NCBI GenBank assembly: GCA_038210655.1
Contig: JBBQWM010000009.1
Location: 62,001 to 126,000 of the forward strand
DNA: 64,000 nt
Direction of reading: 5' to 3'
Source of the DNA: 54-19 sp038210655
GTDB lineage: Bacteria > Chloroflexota > Chloroflexia > Chloroheliales > Chloroheliaceae
The notes beneath the pieces were generated by a model. It saw nothing but the letters and a program-made list of their open reading frames with translations, had not been told where the DNA came from and did not search any database. Every line of letters starts with the position of its first letter. The first letter of the stretch is position 1. The position numbers were made by a program, and so were the translations under genes. Below, in pieces: positions 42,131 to 50,869 of the stretch.

Positions 42131-42634
42131 GTGAGCAAGAAGTTGGGAGTAAAGATAAGACCAGCGAGTGAGGTTGAACAGCCCGAAATAAAGCGGATAG
42201 TGAAACAGGCTGGGATTAATCCCCGGCAACTGGATTGGCAGCGTTTTTTGGTAGCGGAAGATGAAGGTAAGATAGTAGCTATTGGGCAGGTAAAACCACA
42301 CGGGGCGGAGGTTCGGGAATTGGCCTCTATCGCGGTAGTGCCGGAACGCCAGGGGCAGGGCCTGGGAAGCGAGATTATAGCTGCGTTGCTGGCCTGCGAG
42401 AAGGGTAAACTATACCTGACTTGTATCAATAAAATGGAGCAATATTACCCTCGCTTTGGCTTTCGGGTCTTAAAGTTCAAGGAAATGCCGCCTTATTTCC
42501 GGCGTTCTTTCTTCTGGGTAAATGTGGTGGTTCGCCTGATTGGGATACTTCGTGGTCGCAAAATGTACATACTGGTGATGGAGAGAGCAGCAGACGCGAC
42601 CTTGCCAGCAAAAAGCACTCGCAAAACGGAGTAA
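42131..42634 (+). CDS. GNAT family N-acetyltransferase with hydrophobic C-terminus
   Basis: A 167-residue acetyltransferase. The acetyl-CoA loop is VVPERQGQGLGSEII, preceded by the strand VRELASIAV. YYPRFGFRVLKF is the C-terminal motif. After the GNAT fold a hydrophobic segment (SFFWVNVVVRLIGIL) suggests loose membrane contact, unusual for the family. The first codon is GTG. A perfect hairpin overlaps the stop. Monocistronic. Confidence 0.8.
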   Translation: MSKKLGVKIRPASEVEQPEIKRIVKQAGINPRQLDWQRFLVAEDEGKIVAIGQVKPHGAEVRELASIAVVPERQGQGLGSEIIAALLACEKGKLYLTCINKMEQYYPRFGFRVLKFKEMPPYFRRSFFWVNVVVRLIGILRGRKMYILVMERAADATLPAKSTRKTE

Positions 42635-42667
42635 GCTCTTACCCAAATATTTTGGGTAAGAGCTTAC
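42631..42667. terminator. Bidirectional terminator hairpin
   Basis: A perfect 17-base inverted repeat (GTAAGCTCTTACCCAAA and its complement) with a three-base loop, followed by TTAATTT. It overlaps the GNAT stop codon and lies between convergent genes. Confidence 0.8.
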
Positions 42668-42712
42668 TTAATTTCTCCGGTGAATCCTGTCTATCCCTGT
42701 TAAATTCCTGCT

Positions 42713-43489
42713 TTATTTGCCCTTAAAATCTGGCTTGCGTTTTTCGAGGAAGGCAGCCACACCCTCGCGCTGGTCTTCGGTGCCGAACAGACTGATAAAG
42801 CCGAGCCGTTCGAGCCGCAAGGCCGCTTCCAGGCTCAGGTCGTAGCCTTCGTCCATCACCTGCTTGACCACCCGCAAGGTGAAGGGCGGTTTGGTAGCGA
42901 GCTTTTTGGCCCACGCTCGCGCCTCATCCATCAGGCTTTCCGCCGGGACGACCTTGTTGACCAACCCAATCCGGTAGGCTTCGTCGGCCTTGATATTGTC
43001 GCCCATAAAAATCAATTCTTTAGCCCGGCCCAGCCCGATCAACCGGGAGAGACGTTGCGTACCACCTGCGCCAGGGTAGATACCAACGTTGATTTCGGGT
43101 TGTCCGAACCGGGCGTTATCGGCGGCCAGTCGCAAATCGCAGGCCATCGCCAGTTCGCAACCACCGCCCAGGGCATACCCGGCGACGGCAGCAATGGTTG
43201 GCTGGGGCATTTTGGCGACGGTTGACCACATATCCCCGGCTAGATTGCGGCTATACATATCGATGGCAGTGGCGGTTTGCATTTTGCTCAGGTCGGCCCC
43301 GGCAGCAAAAACTTTTGGCCCGCCAGTAATGATGATTGCCCGAATCCCTGCGTCGCCTTGCACTTCGTTGAGGGCATGGACGACCTCGCCGGTCAGGGCC
43401 TGACTGAGGGCGTTTAGCTTCTCAGGTCGGTTGAGCGTGACAATAAAAGTAGTTTCCTCACGCTCGGTCTTTATATATTCGTACTCCAT
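42713..43489 (-). CDS. Enoyl-CoA hydratase
   Basis: A 258-residue crotonase-type hydratase. The N-terminal half has TLNRPEKLNALS and GPKVFAAGADLSKMQ (oxyanion hole). GYALGGGCELAMACDLRLA follows, then QPEINVGIYPGAGGTQRLSR with catalytic Glu in the PEINVG segment. The C-terminal EKRKPDFKGK is typical of short-chain enoyl-CoA hydratases in beta-oxidation. The start is the ATG after GGAGG; four codons upstream a TTG overlaps that ribosome site. It is the distal member of a minus-strand lipid block, separated from FabI by B8 and inverted words. Confidence 0.9.
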   Translation of the reverse strand: MEYEYIKTEREETTFIVTLNRPEKLNALSQALTGEVVHALNEVQGDAGIRAIIITGGPKVFAAGADLSKMQTATAIDMYSRNLAGDMWSTVAKMPQPTIAAVAGYALGGGCELAMACDLRLAADNARFGQPEINVGIYPGAGGTQRLSRLIGLGRAKELIFMGDNIKADEAYRIGLVNKVVPAESLMDEARAWAKKLATKPPFTLRVVKQVMDEGYDLSLEAALRLERLGFISLFGTEDQREGVAAFLEKRKPDFKGK

Positions 43490-43502
43490 TGTATCCTCCA
43501 AG

Positions 43503-43651
43503 CAATTTACGATTTACGATTTATGACTACGCAGGCTGGGCGACCACATAGGGTCGCACCCTACAACGGATTTTGGGTAGGGTGCGACCCTATGTGGTCG
43601 CCCAAAGGGTCAGGCTGAGTAATTACAATCGCAAATCGTAAATCGTAAATC
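43503..43651. repeat. Family B copy B8 nested in inverted ATTTACG words
   Basis: B8 itself (about 43525-43626) has the left end GACTACGCAGGCT, inner arms GGGCGACCACATAGGGTCGC / complement, and the right end GGCTGAGTAATTAC. Outside it TTTACGATTTACGATTTA (43507-43524) pairs with AAATCGTAAATCGTAAAT (43633-43650), so one palindrome sits inside another. Confidence 0.85.
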
Positions 43652-43654
43652 TCC

Positions 43655-44452
43655 CTAATCCGCTACCATCAATCCTAAAATATGGTAGCCGTTATCAACA
43701 TACAGAATTTCGCCCGTGACGGCACGGGACATCTGGCTACCCAAAAAGACGGCTACGTCGCCGACTTCGCTGGTATCGACATTGCGGCGCAAAGGAGCCT
43801 GACTTTTGACCAGATCAAGCACTCTGCTAAAGCCACTTACCCCGCCTGCTGCTGCTAGAGTTTTGATCGGCCCTGCCGAAATTGCGTTGACCCGGATGTT
43901 AGATGGGCCGAGGTCGTTGGCGAGATAGCGCACGTTGGCTTCGAGGGCCGCTTTTGCCACCCCCATCACGTTGTAATTCTTGACGACCCGTTCGCTACCG
44001 AGATAGGTCAGGGTGATGATGCTACCACCGCCTGCCGCTTCCATCAAGCCTTTGGCGCGGCGGGCGACCGCAATCAGCGAGTAGCTACTGATGTCGGTAG
44101 CGAGTTGAAACCCGGCCCGCGAGGTATCCACAAAATTACCGCGCAAATCTTCACGGGCGGCAAAAGCCAGCGCATGTACCATTACATCAAGCTTGCCACC
44201 AAAATGCTCGCCGACCTGCGCGAATACGCCGTCCAGTTCTTCGTCTTTCTGCACATCGCAGGGGCCGATCAAGGTCGGTTGGCGTTCTAAGGTCGCCGCC
44301 AGTTTCTCGACATTGCCCCGGAGTCGCTCGTTCTGATAGGTCAGGATAATATTCGCGCCCCCATCGTGAAAAGCTTTCGTAATGCCCCAGGCGATGCTAT
44401 GTTTATCGGCTACGCCCATTATAAGCGCATTTTTCCCCTCAAGCAGTGCCAA
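43655..44452 (-). CDS. fabI: Enoyl-[acyl-carrier-protein] reductase (NADH)
   Basis: Catalyses the last reduction of each fatty-acid elongation round. The 265-residue protein has the FabI-specific opening LIMGVADKHSIAWGI, DVQKDEEL, VHALAFA and the active-site pair in YNVMGVAK (Tyr-x6-Lys). The RVNAISAGPIKTLAA loop covers the substrate. The first codon is TTG with AGGAGG seven bases upstream; no better start is seen. It lies in a minus-strand group of acyl-CoA/ACP enzymes but has its own intergenic region. Confidence 0.93.
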   Translation of the reverse strand: MALLEGKNALIMGVADKHSIAWGITKAFHDGGANIILTYQNERLRGNVEKLAATLERQPTLIGPCDVQKDEELDGVFAQVGEHFGGKLDVMVHALAFAAREDLRGNFVDTSRAGFQLATDISSYSLIAVARRAKGLMEAAGGGSIITLTYLGSERVVKNYNVMGVAKAALEANVRYLANDLGPSNIRVNAISAGPIKTLAAAGGVSGFSRVLDLVKSQAPLRRNVDTSEVGDVAVFLGSQMSRAVTGEILYVDNGYHILGLMVAD

Positions 44453-44577
44453 AATGGTTCCTCCTTTTTAAGTTATTCCTCTTTAATTCGGGTACCTAAA
44501 AGCTGTGCCACAATTATAGCACAGCCAGGCTGACCCGTTTTGTTTGTATAGCCGCTTAAGCTGGGCGATACCTACGG

Positions 44578-45399
44578 CTATTTATGTTCCGGCAGCTTGT
44601 CAAAATATTTCAAAAAGCCCTTGTTGAGCATATTACCGCCGTCGAGGGTGATACAGGTGCCGGTAATATAATCGGCATAGTCGGAGACAAGATAGGCGGC
44701 GGCATTGGAAATTTCTTCGACTTCCCCGAAGCGACCGAGCGGGATTTCCTTTGTCATCTTGTCGATCAGTGCGCCACTGCCAAAAAGCTGGCGGGTGGTA
44801 TTTTCGGTGGCGACCGGGCCGGGCGCAATCGCGTTGACCCGGATTTTGTGTTTGGCCCATTCGACCGACAGGCTTTGGGTCAGGCTCATCACGCCCGATT
44901 TGGCGGCGGCACTCGGTGCCGTTCCCGGCCCACCTGTCCAGACGTAAGTCGCGATGATATTGACGATTTTGCCGCCTCGCCCTTGCGCGATCATTTCTTT
45001 GGCGGCGGCCTGCGTGCAAAACCAGGTTCCATTTAGCACAATGCCGATAACAGCGTTCCAGGCGTTGGGCGATAAATCTTCGGCCTTTGCCACAAAATTT
45101 CCGGCGGCGTTGTTTATCAAAATGTCGATGCCGCCAAACCGCTCTTTGGCTTTCTCGACCAGATTGGCGACCTGGGCCGGGTCGCGCACATCCGTCTGTA
45201 TCGCCAGGGCCTCACCTCCCTGGGCCTCGATTTCGGCAACGGTCGTTTCCAGGTTTTCTAGCTTGCGACTGGCGACCACGATTTTCGCTCCCAGCGCGGA
45301 GAAAGTTAGGGCCATCGACTTGCCCATCCCCGTTCCGCCGCCCGTAATAATCGCTACTTGATCCTTGAGCGTCCCCGCCGGTAACATCTGTTGTGCCAT
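44578..45399 (-). CDS. 2,4-dienoyl-CoA reductase-like SDR
   Basis: A 273-residue SDR. Cofactor motif ITGGGTGMGKSMALTF, with VVASRKLENLE after strand 2, and NNAAGNF. The classical YxxxK is missing: the catalytic Lys lies in PSAAAKSGV with no Tyr four residues before it. This is the pattern of the 2,4-dienoyl-CoA reductase group, which reduces unsaturated acyl-CoA in beta-oxidation. AGGAGAGAAGG precedes the ATG. The next minus-strand SDR (45.9-46.7 kb) is a paralogue. Both fit fatty-acid degradation together with the enoyl-CoA hydratase. Confidence 0.85.
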   Translation of the reverse strand: MAQQMLPAGTLKDQVAIITGGGTGMGKSMALTFSALGAKIVVASRKLENLETTVAEIEAQGGEALAIQTDVRDPAQVANLVEKAKERFGGIDILINNAAGNFVAKAEDLSPNAWNAVIGIVLNGTWFCTQAAAKEMIAQGRGGKIVNIIATYVWTGGPGTAPSAAAKSGVMSLTQSLSVEWAKHKIRVNAIAPGPVATENTTRQLFGSGALIDKMTKEIPLGRFGEVEEISNAAAYLVSDYADYITGTCITLDGGNMLNKGFLKYFDKLPEHK

Positions 45400-45526
45400 C
45401 CTTCTCTCCTCTTAATTTAACAGGGATAAACATGATTGACAGGATAAATAAAATACCTATCCCTGCTGAATTGGTTAATTTGATTGGCCCACCTGCGCTC
45501 TGCCTACCATGTCTCCTTTTAATAAA

Positions 45527-45772
45527 TCATAACAGTTTGTTACGTACTGGATACTCACCCTGTGGGCCGCGCTCCAATGGTTCGTCCCGAAAGCTACCAT
45601 AAGTTTCCTCAAAATAGCCAGGAGGCCATCCTAATTCTTCGGGTGTTTTGATTTTTGCTGGCTCTGCTGCTAACTCCTGACGCAACGAATGGGCTAACTC
45701 TTCTAAAAGTGCCAGCCGTTGTTGATAAGGTAATTGTTTCATTTCGGAAAGTAATTCGTTGTAAGTCAGCAT
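45527..45772 (-). CDS. Small hypothetical protein (antitoxin-like)
   Basis: An 81-residue protein. The N-terminal half MLTYNELLSEMKQLPYQQRLALLEELAHSL (in pieces MKQLPYQQRLALLEEL) forms a helix-loop-helix like the small addiction-module or DUF2281-type antitoxins. The C-terminal half contains GWPPGYFEETYG. AAAGGAGAG precedes the ATG, so it is very likely translated. No toxin gene is next to it; it sits between two SDR paralogues. An orphan antitoxin or regulator is possible but unproven. Confidence 0.65.
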   Translation of the reverse strand: MLTYNELLSEMKQLPYQQRLALLEELAHSLRQELAAEPAKIKTPEELGWPPGYFEETYGSFRDEPLERGPQGEYPVRNKLL

Positions 45773-45865
45773 AGTCTCTCCTTTATGGCTTAGAATTTCA
45801 GACTTTTGCCATTATCTTACCCTGTTTCCAAAAAAACTGCCATCAAATGTCCCTAAACTTGCCAG

Positions 45866-46723
45866 CTATTTCTTCACCCTGGTAAGCCGGGCAATTTCGT
45901 CCCATTGTTCGGGTGTGACCGCTTCGAGGCCGTTGAACTCGCCCGCGCCCGCCAGCCATTCGCCGCCATCTATCGTAACCACTTCGCCAGTAATATAGCC
46001 CGCCATATCCGAGATTAAATAGCTGGCAAGATTGGTCAGTTCGGGTAGTTCGCCGTAACGCTTGAGCGGGATTTTGTTAAGCCCGGCCTGTACCAGTTCG
46101 GGGGTGGGAGCCAGACGCGATTCGGCTCCTTCGCTGGGGAAAGGGCCGGGCGCAATCGCTACTTGCCGGATGCCGTACTTGGCCCACTCGACTGCCAGCG
46201 AGCGGGTCAGGGCCAGCACGCCGCTTTTCGCTACCGCCGATGGCACGACATAGCCCGACCCGGCCCCGGACGAGGCGTAAGTCGTGACGATGTTGAGCAT
46301 TGTGCCGGGCTGTTTGGCCTCGATCCAGCGTTTGCCGACCGCCAGGGTGCAGTAAAATGTGCCGTGCAGCACGATCCCCAGTACCGTATCGACCGCCCGA
46401 TGCGAGAGGCGTTCGGTTGGGCTGATAAAATTCCCGGCGGCATTGTTGACCAGCACATCGATCCGCCCGTAGTGGGCGATAACAGCTTCGATCATGGCAT
46501 CCACCTGGGCCGGGTCGCGCACATCGCAGGCGGTGGTAAAGGTCGGCCCACCCGTTTCGGCGCTTATTTCGGCGGCGGTCTGCTCGATCAACTCTTTGCG
46601 GCGGCTACTGATCGCAATCTTTGCGCCCAGTTCTGAAAAGCGGGTCGCCATTGCCCGCCCTAGCCCGGTTCCGCCGCCTGTCACCAAAATAACTTTGTCT
46701 TTTAGCAAGTCTGTTTGGAACAT
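45866..46723 (-). CDS. 2,4-dienoyl-CoA reductase-like SDR (second copy)
   Basis: A 285-residue SDR, clearly paralogous to the neighbouring gene: VTGGGTGLGRAMATRFSELG, ISSRRKELIEQ, NNAAGNF, and a catalytic region VVPSAVAKSGVLAL lacking the Tyr of YxxxK. A longer C-terminal end (EWLAGAGEFNGLEAVTPEQW) distinguishes it. The probable role is reduction of unsaturated acyl-CoA. GAAGGA precedes the ATG. An 81-residue gene separates the two copies. Confidence 0.85.
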   Translation of the reverse strand: MFQTDLLKDKVILVTGGGTGLGRAMATRFSELGAKIAISSRRKELIEQTAAEISAETGGPTFTTACDVRDPAQVDAMIEAVIAHYGRIDVLVNNAAGNFISPTERLSHRAVDTVLGIVLHGTFYCTLAVGKRWIEAKQPGTMLNIVTTYASSGAGSGYVVPSAVAKSGVLALTRSLAVEWAKYGIRQVAIAPGPFPSEGAESRLAPTPELVQAGLNKIPLKRYGELPELTNLASYLISDMAGYITGEVVTIDGGEWLAGAGEFNGLEAVTPEQWDEIARLTRVKK

Positions 46724-46797
46724 CTTTGTCCTTCTCTCTTTATCGTTTTAACAGGGATGTATAAGCTAATCTGCTCAACAAACGAAAGCTTCAGGGT

Positions 46798-47307
46798 TTA
46801 ATTATGATCGATCTGCGCCACCATCTTAAATGATTTGCTCCCGACCCGGTTGGTTATTTCGCCGACCGTCACGAAGCCCAGCCGTTCGTAGAGGTATCGG
46901 GCCGGGTTGTTAGCTCGTACACTCAGCACAATAGCCGGGTAAATCCCTTTGAAAGCTTCCAGCATATATGTAAGTAATTGTGTCCCGGCCCCCTGACCGA
47001 GGTAGGCCGGTAGCACCGCAATTGCCAGTTCGGGCGTTTCATCATCAACATAAGCTTCGCTCTTATCGGCCCCAATTAAGAGCCGCACCCAGGCCGCTCC
47101 GACTGCGCGGCCTGTAAGTGGGTCGCTGGCGACAAAGCCCCGGTCGCTCTCCCTCCCCCAGCCTTGAACATACTTGAGCAGACCCGAATTACGTCGGGCG
47201 GCTTGAATATCATTCTCGCCTTCCTCTTCCATATGGGCGGCGTAATACAGCATCTCCCATAGAAACGGCTCGTCAGCTTTTAACACTGGGCGGATAATAT
47301 AGTTCAT
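46798..47307 (-). CDS. GNAT family N-acetyltransferase
   Basis: A 169-residue acetyltransferase. Acetyl-CoA loop AVLPAYLGQGAGTQLLTYML, and C-terminal LSVRANNPARYLYERLGFVTVG, the usual N-x(5)-YxxxGF end of RimI-like GNATs. The N-terminal part (PVLKADEPFLWEMLYYAAHMEEE) resembles GNATs acting on small amines or peptides. It is the last gene of the fumC-hypothetical-GNAT-GNAT unit, 37 bases after the previous stop. Confidence 0.85.
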   Translation of the reverse strand: MNYIIRPVLKADEPFLWEMLYYAAHMEEEGENDIQAARRNSGLLKYVQGWGRESDRGFVASDPLTGRAVGAAWVRLLIGADKSEAYVDDETPELAIAVLPAYLGQGAGTQLLTYMLEAFKGIYPAIVLSVRANNPARYLYERLGFVTVGEITNRVGSKSFKMVAQIDHN

Positions 47308-47344
47308 TTTGGGCTTTCATTTTGGGCTTTCTTTTGTAGTGAAC

Positions 47345-47887
47345 CTAAGACCCGGCCAAGAGGCTGGCGGTATCGGGCCAGCCGTAGGCGAATTGGTTGA
47401 TGGTCGTGCCACCCAGTTCGATGGGTTTGCTGCCGAGCGGTTGTCCGCCCAACCGTTCGTAGAAGGCGCGGGCCGGGTTGCCCTCGGCGACCCACACGAT
47501 CATCGAGTGAAAACCGAGTTGTGCCAACTGACCAGCGACCGCCAGGGCCAACTGGCGCCCCAACCCGCCGCGTTGATGCGTTTCAAGCAGGTAGATCGCG
47601 TATAGTTCCCCGCTATAGCCGTCTATATCGCTGTTGGCCTGTGGCCCGCCCGAAGCAAAGCCGACGATTTGTCCGGCCTGATCCTCGGCGACGTAGACAA
47701 ACTCGCGGCTTTGTTCGGTGCAGAGCGAGGTGATCCAGCGTCTCTTGCGCTGCTGGTAGGACAGGGTTGCCAGGAAATCGGCAGGCAGAATATCACGGTA
47801 GGTCGTGCGCCAGCTATCGACATGCACCCGTGCAACCCCGGCAGCATCGTCGCAATTCGCCGATCTAACGTTTGCTCTGTGAGTCAC
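47345..47887 (-). CDS. GNAT family N-acetyltransferase
   Basis: A 180-residue acetyltransferase of the RimI/YhbS type. VHVDSWRTTYRDILPADFLA is a widespread N-terminal block of this subgroup. GELYAIYLLETHQRGGLGRQLALAV is the acetyl-CoA loop, and EGNPARAFYERLGGQPLG the C-terminal motif. The GTG start overlaps the end of the upstream hypothetical gene by 23 bases, so the two are translationally linked. Confidence 0.85.
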   Translation of the reverse strand: MTHRANVRSANCDDAAGVARVHVDSWRTTYRDILPADFLATLSYQQRKRRWITSLCTEQSREFVYVAEDQAGQIVGFASGGPQANSDIDGYSGELYAIYLLETHQRGGLGRQLALAVAGQLAQLGFHSMIVWVAEGNPARAFYERLGGQPLGSKPIELGGTTINQFAYGWPDTASLLAGS

Positions 47888-48656
47888 TCCCGGTTTCTGC
47901 CTGCTTTACAATATCACCCTCAATATACTCGGTTTCGTCCTCATCATCGGCTTCCTCTTCGCTATCCTCGTCTTCGTCCTCGATAAAGTCGATTTCACCG
48001 TCAAAATCCTCGAAGGGGCTGAGGGAGTCGCCAAGCATCGCAAAATAATCAAAATTACCCGGCCCGGCGGTTTTTTCGAGTTTAGCGAGGATTTTTTTGG
48101 CATCATCGTAGGGGCCAGCGAAGAAGAACGGTTTGCCATCTCTGCCCAACGGAATATCTTCATCCGAAGCATCCGGATCGGCCTCAGCCAGCAAGAGGGA
48201 AGCCTGGGCATAATCAGGGTTGGGGTTAAAGCCCCAGCGCCGAGCATAAGCGATACTCTCTCGGAGGATTTTAGCCGCCAGGTTCAAATCGGCCTTTTCA
48301 AGTGCCTGTCGGCTCATCATGCCGTCGCGTAACTCGACCACATAATCATAATCCGAGTCAAAAACCTTTGTCATCGCGTTTTTGACCCCCAGGCAGCCCA
48401 GATCAACCAGGAAAGAGGCTGCTACGATCTTGCCAGAGGGCGACTCGCGGGCGACCAGTATCTGGATTATCTCTCCCTCGTTTCGCCAGTCGCGGCTGAC
48501 TAGACATTCACGCAAAGGCCACTTCGCCGCCAACGGGACGAGCGTCCGAATACTGGGCGCAAGTGTGACAGACCGTTGCATGGTCTGTTTTTTCTGGGTG
48601 CGTTTAGCTTTTTTGCGCTCTAAAGCTTGCTGGCGTTTCTTCTGATTTTGAGGCAT
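47865..48656 (-). CDS. Hypothetical protein with acidic tail
   Basis: A 263-residue soluble protein I do not recognise. It begins with a strongly basic helix (QKKRQQALERKKAKRTQKK) and has a central mixed domain (LREC, QILVARESPSGKIVAASFLVDLGCLGVKNA, LNLAAKILRESIAYARRWGFNPNPDY). It ends in a very acidic stretch (EDEDEDSEEEADDEDETEY). I choose the ATG preceded by AAGGAG, nine codons into the open frame. It lies 16 bases after the fumC stop and overlaps the next GNAT gene, so it is part of one operon. Confidence 0.75.
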   Translation of the reverse strand: MPQNQKKRQQALERKKAKRTQKKQTMQRSVTLAPSIRTLVPLAAKWPLRECLVSRDWRNEGEIIQILVARESPSGKIVAASFLVDLGCLGVKNAMTKVFDSDYDYVVELRDGMMSRQALEKADLNLAAKILRESIAYARRWGFNPNPDYAQASLLLAEADPDASDEDIPLGRDGKPFFFAGPYDDAKKILAKLEKTAGPGNFDYFAMLGDSLSPFEDFDGEIDFIEDEDEDSEEEADDEDETEYIEGDIVKQAETGSDSQSKR

Positions 48657-48672
48657 GTAAAATATTCTCCTT

Positions 48673-50109
48673 CTAGCCGCCACTGGCCCCGGTGGACGCG
48701 CCCGGCACGGTCATGGAGGCCGGGTCAAGTAGTTTGTCGAGTTGTTCGCGGTCGAGACCGGCTTCCTCGTAAGCCACTTCGCGGACGGTGCGATTAGAGG
48801 CCAGGGCCTTTTTGACAATAGCGGCGGTTTTGTCGTAACCGATCACGGGGGCCAGCGGAGTCGCCAGCAATAGACCCTGTTCGAGCATTTTCGGCCCTTG
48901 ATCGGTCGCTACGATGCCGTCGATACATTGAGTGGCAAGGTTATGACAGGAGTTGGTCAAGAGCCGGATCGCCTCTAGCAGGTCGTAGGCGACCACCGGC
49001 AGCATTACGTTTAACTCGAAATTGCCGGACTGTCCCGCCAGCGTAATCGTCGTATCATAGCCGATCACCTGGGCCGCGACCATCGTGACCGACTCGGCGA
49101 TAACCGGGTTGACCTTGCCGGGCATAATCGAGGAACCGGGTTGCACCGCCGGAACGGTAATCTCGCCGATCCCGGCACGGGGGCCGGATGTCATCCAGCG
49201 TAAATCGTTGGCGATCTTCATCAGACTGACCGCAATGGTCTTGAGCGCTCCACTGGCGTAAACTGCGCCGTCGATAGCGTTTTGGGATTGGAAATGGTTA
49301 TCGCTCTCCCGGATGTCGAGGCCCAGCCAATTGCTCAACTTTTCCAGAACGCGGGTCGCAAATTCGGGATGCATGTTAACCCCGGTCCCGACCGCCGTCC
49401 CGCCCAAAGCGACCTCGCTCAACTCCTTTGAGGCCGCGTCGAGACGGCTTTGCGCTCGTTCGATCTGCCCGGCGTAACCCAAAAATTCCTGACCTAGCCG
49501 GATTGGAGTAGCGTCCTGCAAGTGGGTACGCCCGGTCTTGATGATCGACCAGAATTCTTCGGACTTCCGGCGCAACGAGGCTTCCAGCACTCTGAGGGCC
49601 GGACGCAAATCCTTCTCGATGGCGGTCAAGGCGCTGATATAAAGGCTGGTCGGGATCGTGTCGTTGGACGATTGGCCCATATTAATATGGTCGTTAGGGT
49701 GAATCGGCTTTTTGTCGCCCGGCTTGCCACCCAATAATTGATTGGCGCGGCTGGCGAGAACCTCGTTGACGTTCATATTGGTAGAAGTGCCGGAGCCAGT
49801 CTGGAAAATATCTATCGGGAACTGATCGGCAAAGCCGCCCGCTTCGACCTCGCTGGCGGCCTGGCTGATCGCCTTGTAAAGCTTCTCATCAAGCATGCCC
49901 AGGTCAAAATTGACTTCCGCCGCCGCCCGCTTGACCATCGCATGAGTACGAACAAAACGGGCGGGCATTGCCAACCCGCTGATCGGGAAATTATGGATCG
50001 CCCGCATCGTTTGTACGCCGTAAAAGGCTTCGACCGGCACGGGCAATTCTCCAATACTATCTTTTTCGAGTCGGGTAGCGCCCGATTGGGTTTTTTCAAG
50101 CTCGCTCAT
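48673..50109 (-). CDS. fumC: Fumarate hydratase, class II
   Basis: Interconverts fumarate and L-malate in the TCA cycle without an iron-sulfur cluster. The 478-residue protein carries the superfamily signature GSSIMPGKVNP (about 322-332), the fumarase-specific SGTSTNMNVNEV and HPNDHINMGQSSNDTIPT blocks, and KTGRTHLQDATP. GAAGGGAG precedes the ATG. It leads a four-gene minus-strand operon (hypothetical, GNAT, GNAT) with no other TCA enzymes. Aspartase shares the fold, but the SGTSTNMN block favours fumarase. Confidence 0.93.
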   Translation of the reverse strand: MSELEKTQSGATRLEKDSIGELPVPVEAFYGVQTMRAIHNFPISGLAMPARFVRTHAMVKRAAAEVNFDLGMLDEKLYKAISQAASEVEAGGFADQFPIDIFQTGSGTSTNMNVNEVLASRANQLLGGKPGDKKPIHPNDHINMGQSSNDTIPTSLYISALTAIEKDLRPALRVLEASLRRKSEEFWSIIKTGRTHLQDATPIRLGQEFLGYAGQIERAQSRLDAASKELSEVALGGTAVGTGVNMHPEFATRVLEKLSNWLGLDIRESDNHFQSQNAIDGAVYASGALKTIAVSLMKIANDLRWMTSGPRAGIGEITVPAVQPGSSIMPGKVNPVIAESVTMVAAQVIGYDTTITLAGQSGNFELNVMLPVVAYDLLEAIRLLTNSCHNLATQCIDGIVATDQGPKMLEQGLLLATPLAPVIGYDKTAAIVKKALASNRTVREVAYEEAGLDREQLDKLLDPASMTVPGASTGASGG

Positions 50110-50292
50110 AGGTAGGTAACTCCCTTCAATCTGCTTTGATCTTCGCTATTCAGTTTAAGTCCGTAAAAAAGCCGGAAACTGGCGCGTTTATTTCCAGGCT
50201 CATCATCCACTCTAGCATCACCGATTATAGCACTCGCGCTGTTTAGGCGCACGCCAAGCGAAGTCAGCATCTCAGTACTTATCTGTAGCTTT

Positions 50293-50301
50293 TGGTATAA
50301 T
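50293..50301 (+). promoter_or_regulatory. Extended -10 promoter element upstream of the SnoaL-purN genes
   Basis: TGGTATAAT, an extended -10, 70 bases before the SnoaL-like start. No convincing -35 hexamer is seen 17 bases upstream, as is allowed for extended -10 promoters. Confidence 0.4.
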
Positions 50302-50373
50302 ATCGTTAAAAGCGCTTGTTGTTGGACGATTAGTTTTCTAAGCTGACCAGCGATTAGATTAAGGAGGGTAAAA

Positions 50374-50850
50374 ATGAATATAGAAACATCATCCGAACAA
50401 GGTTCGCAGTCTGCTACGGCAGATAACATCCGCGAATTATATCAGATGATCCTGAATAGCTGGAACGAGCGTAACGCTCAGGCGATGGCCTCATTTTTTG
50501 TCGAGGCTGGCAATATCGTTGGCTTTGACGGCAGTGCGATCAACGGGCGGGCCGAAATCGAGACCCACCTCAGTCAGATTTTCCGAGATCACCCGACCGC
50601 CGCTTACGTGGGGAAAGTCCGAGAAGTACGTTTCTTGACCTTAGATGTCGCGCTTCTTCGGGCGGTCGTGGGCATGGTTCCGCCCGGCCAATCCGACATT
50701 AGCCCAAACGTCAACGCTATTCAGACCCTGGTCGTCTCAAGTCAGGCCGGGCAGTGGCGCGTTGAAATTTTCCAGAGTACTCCTGCCGCTTTTCACGGTC
50801 GGCCCGAACTCAGTCAGGCCCTTACTGATGAGTTGCGGCAGTTGTTATGA
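50374..50850 (+). CDS. SnoaL/SgcJ-like NTF2-fold protein
   Basis: A 158-residue NTF2-fold protein of the SgcJ/EcaC type. IRELYQMILNSWNERNAQAMASFF begins the fold, IVGFDGSAINGRAEIETHLSQIF gives the central helix, and VEIFQSTPAAFHGRPE ends it. Family members are found in secondary metabolism, but most are uncharacterised. AAGGAGG precedes the ATG. The purN start follows 19 bases after the stop, so it is probably the first gene of the purine transcription unit by chance or by recent joining. Confidence 0.8.
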   Translation: MNIETSSEQGSQSATADNIRELYQMILNSWNERNAQAMASFFVEAGNIVGFDGSAINGRAEIETHLSQIFRDHPTAAYVGKVREVRFLTLDVALLRAVVGMVPPGQSDISPNVNAIQTLVVSSQAGQWRVEIFQSTPAAFHGRPELSQALTDELRQLL

Positions 50851-50869
50851 AGCTTTTGTAAAGGGGAGA

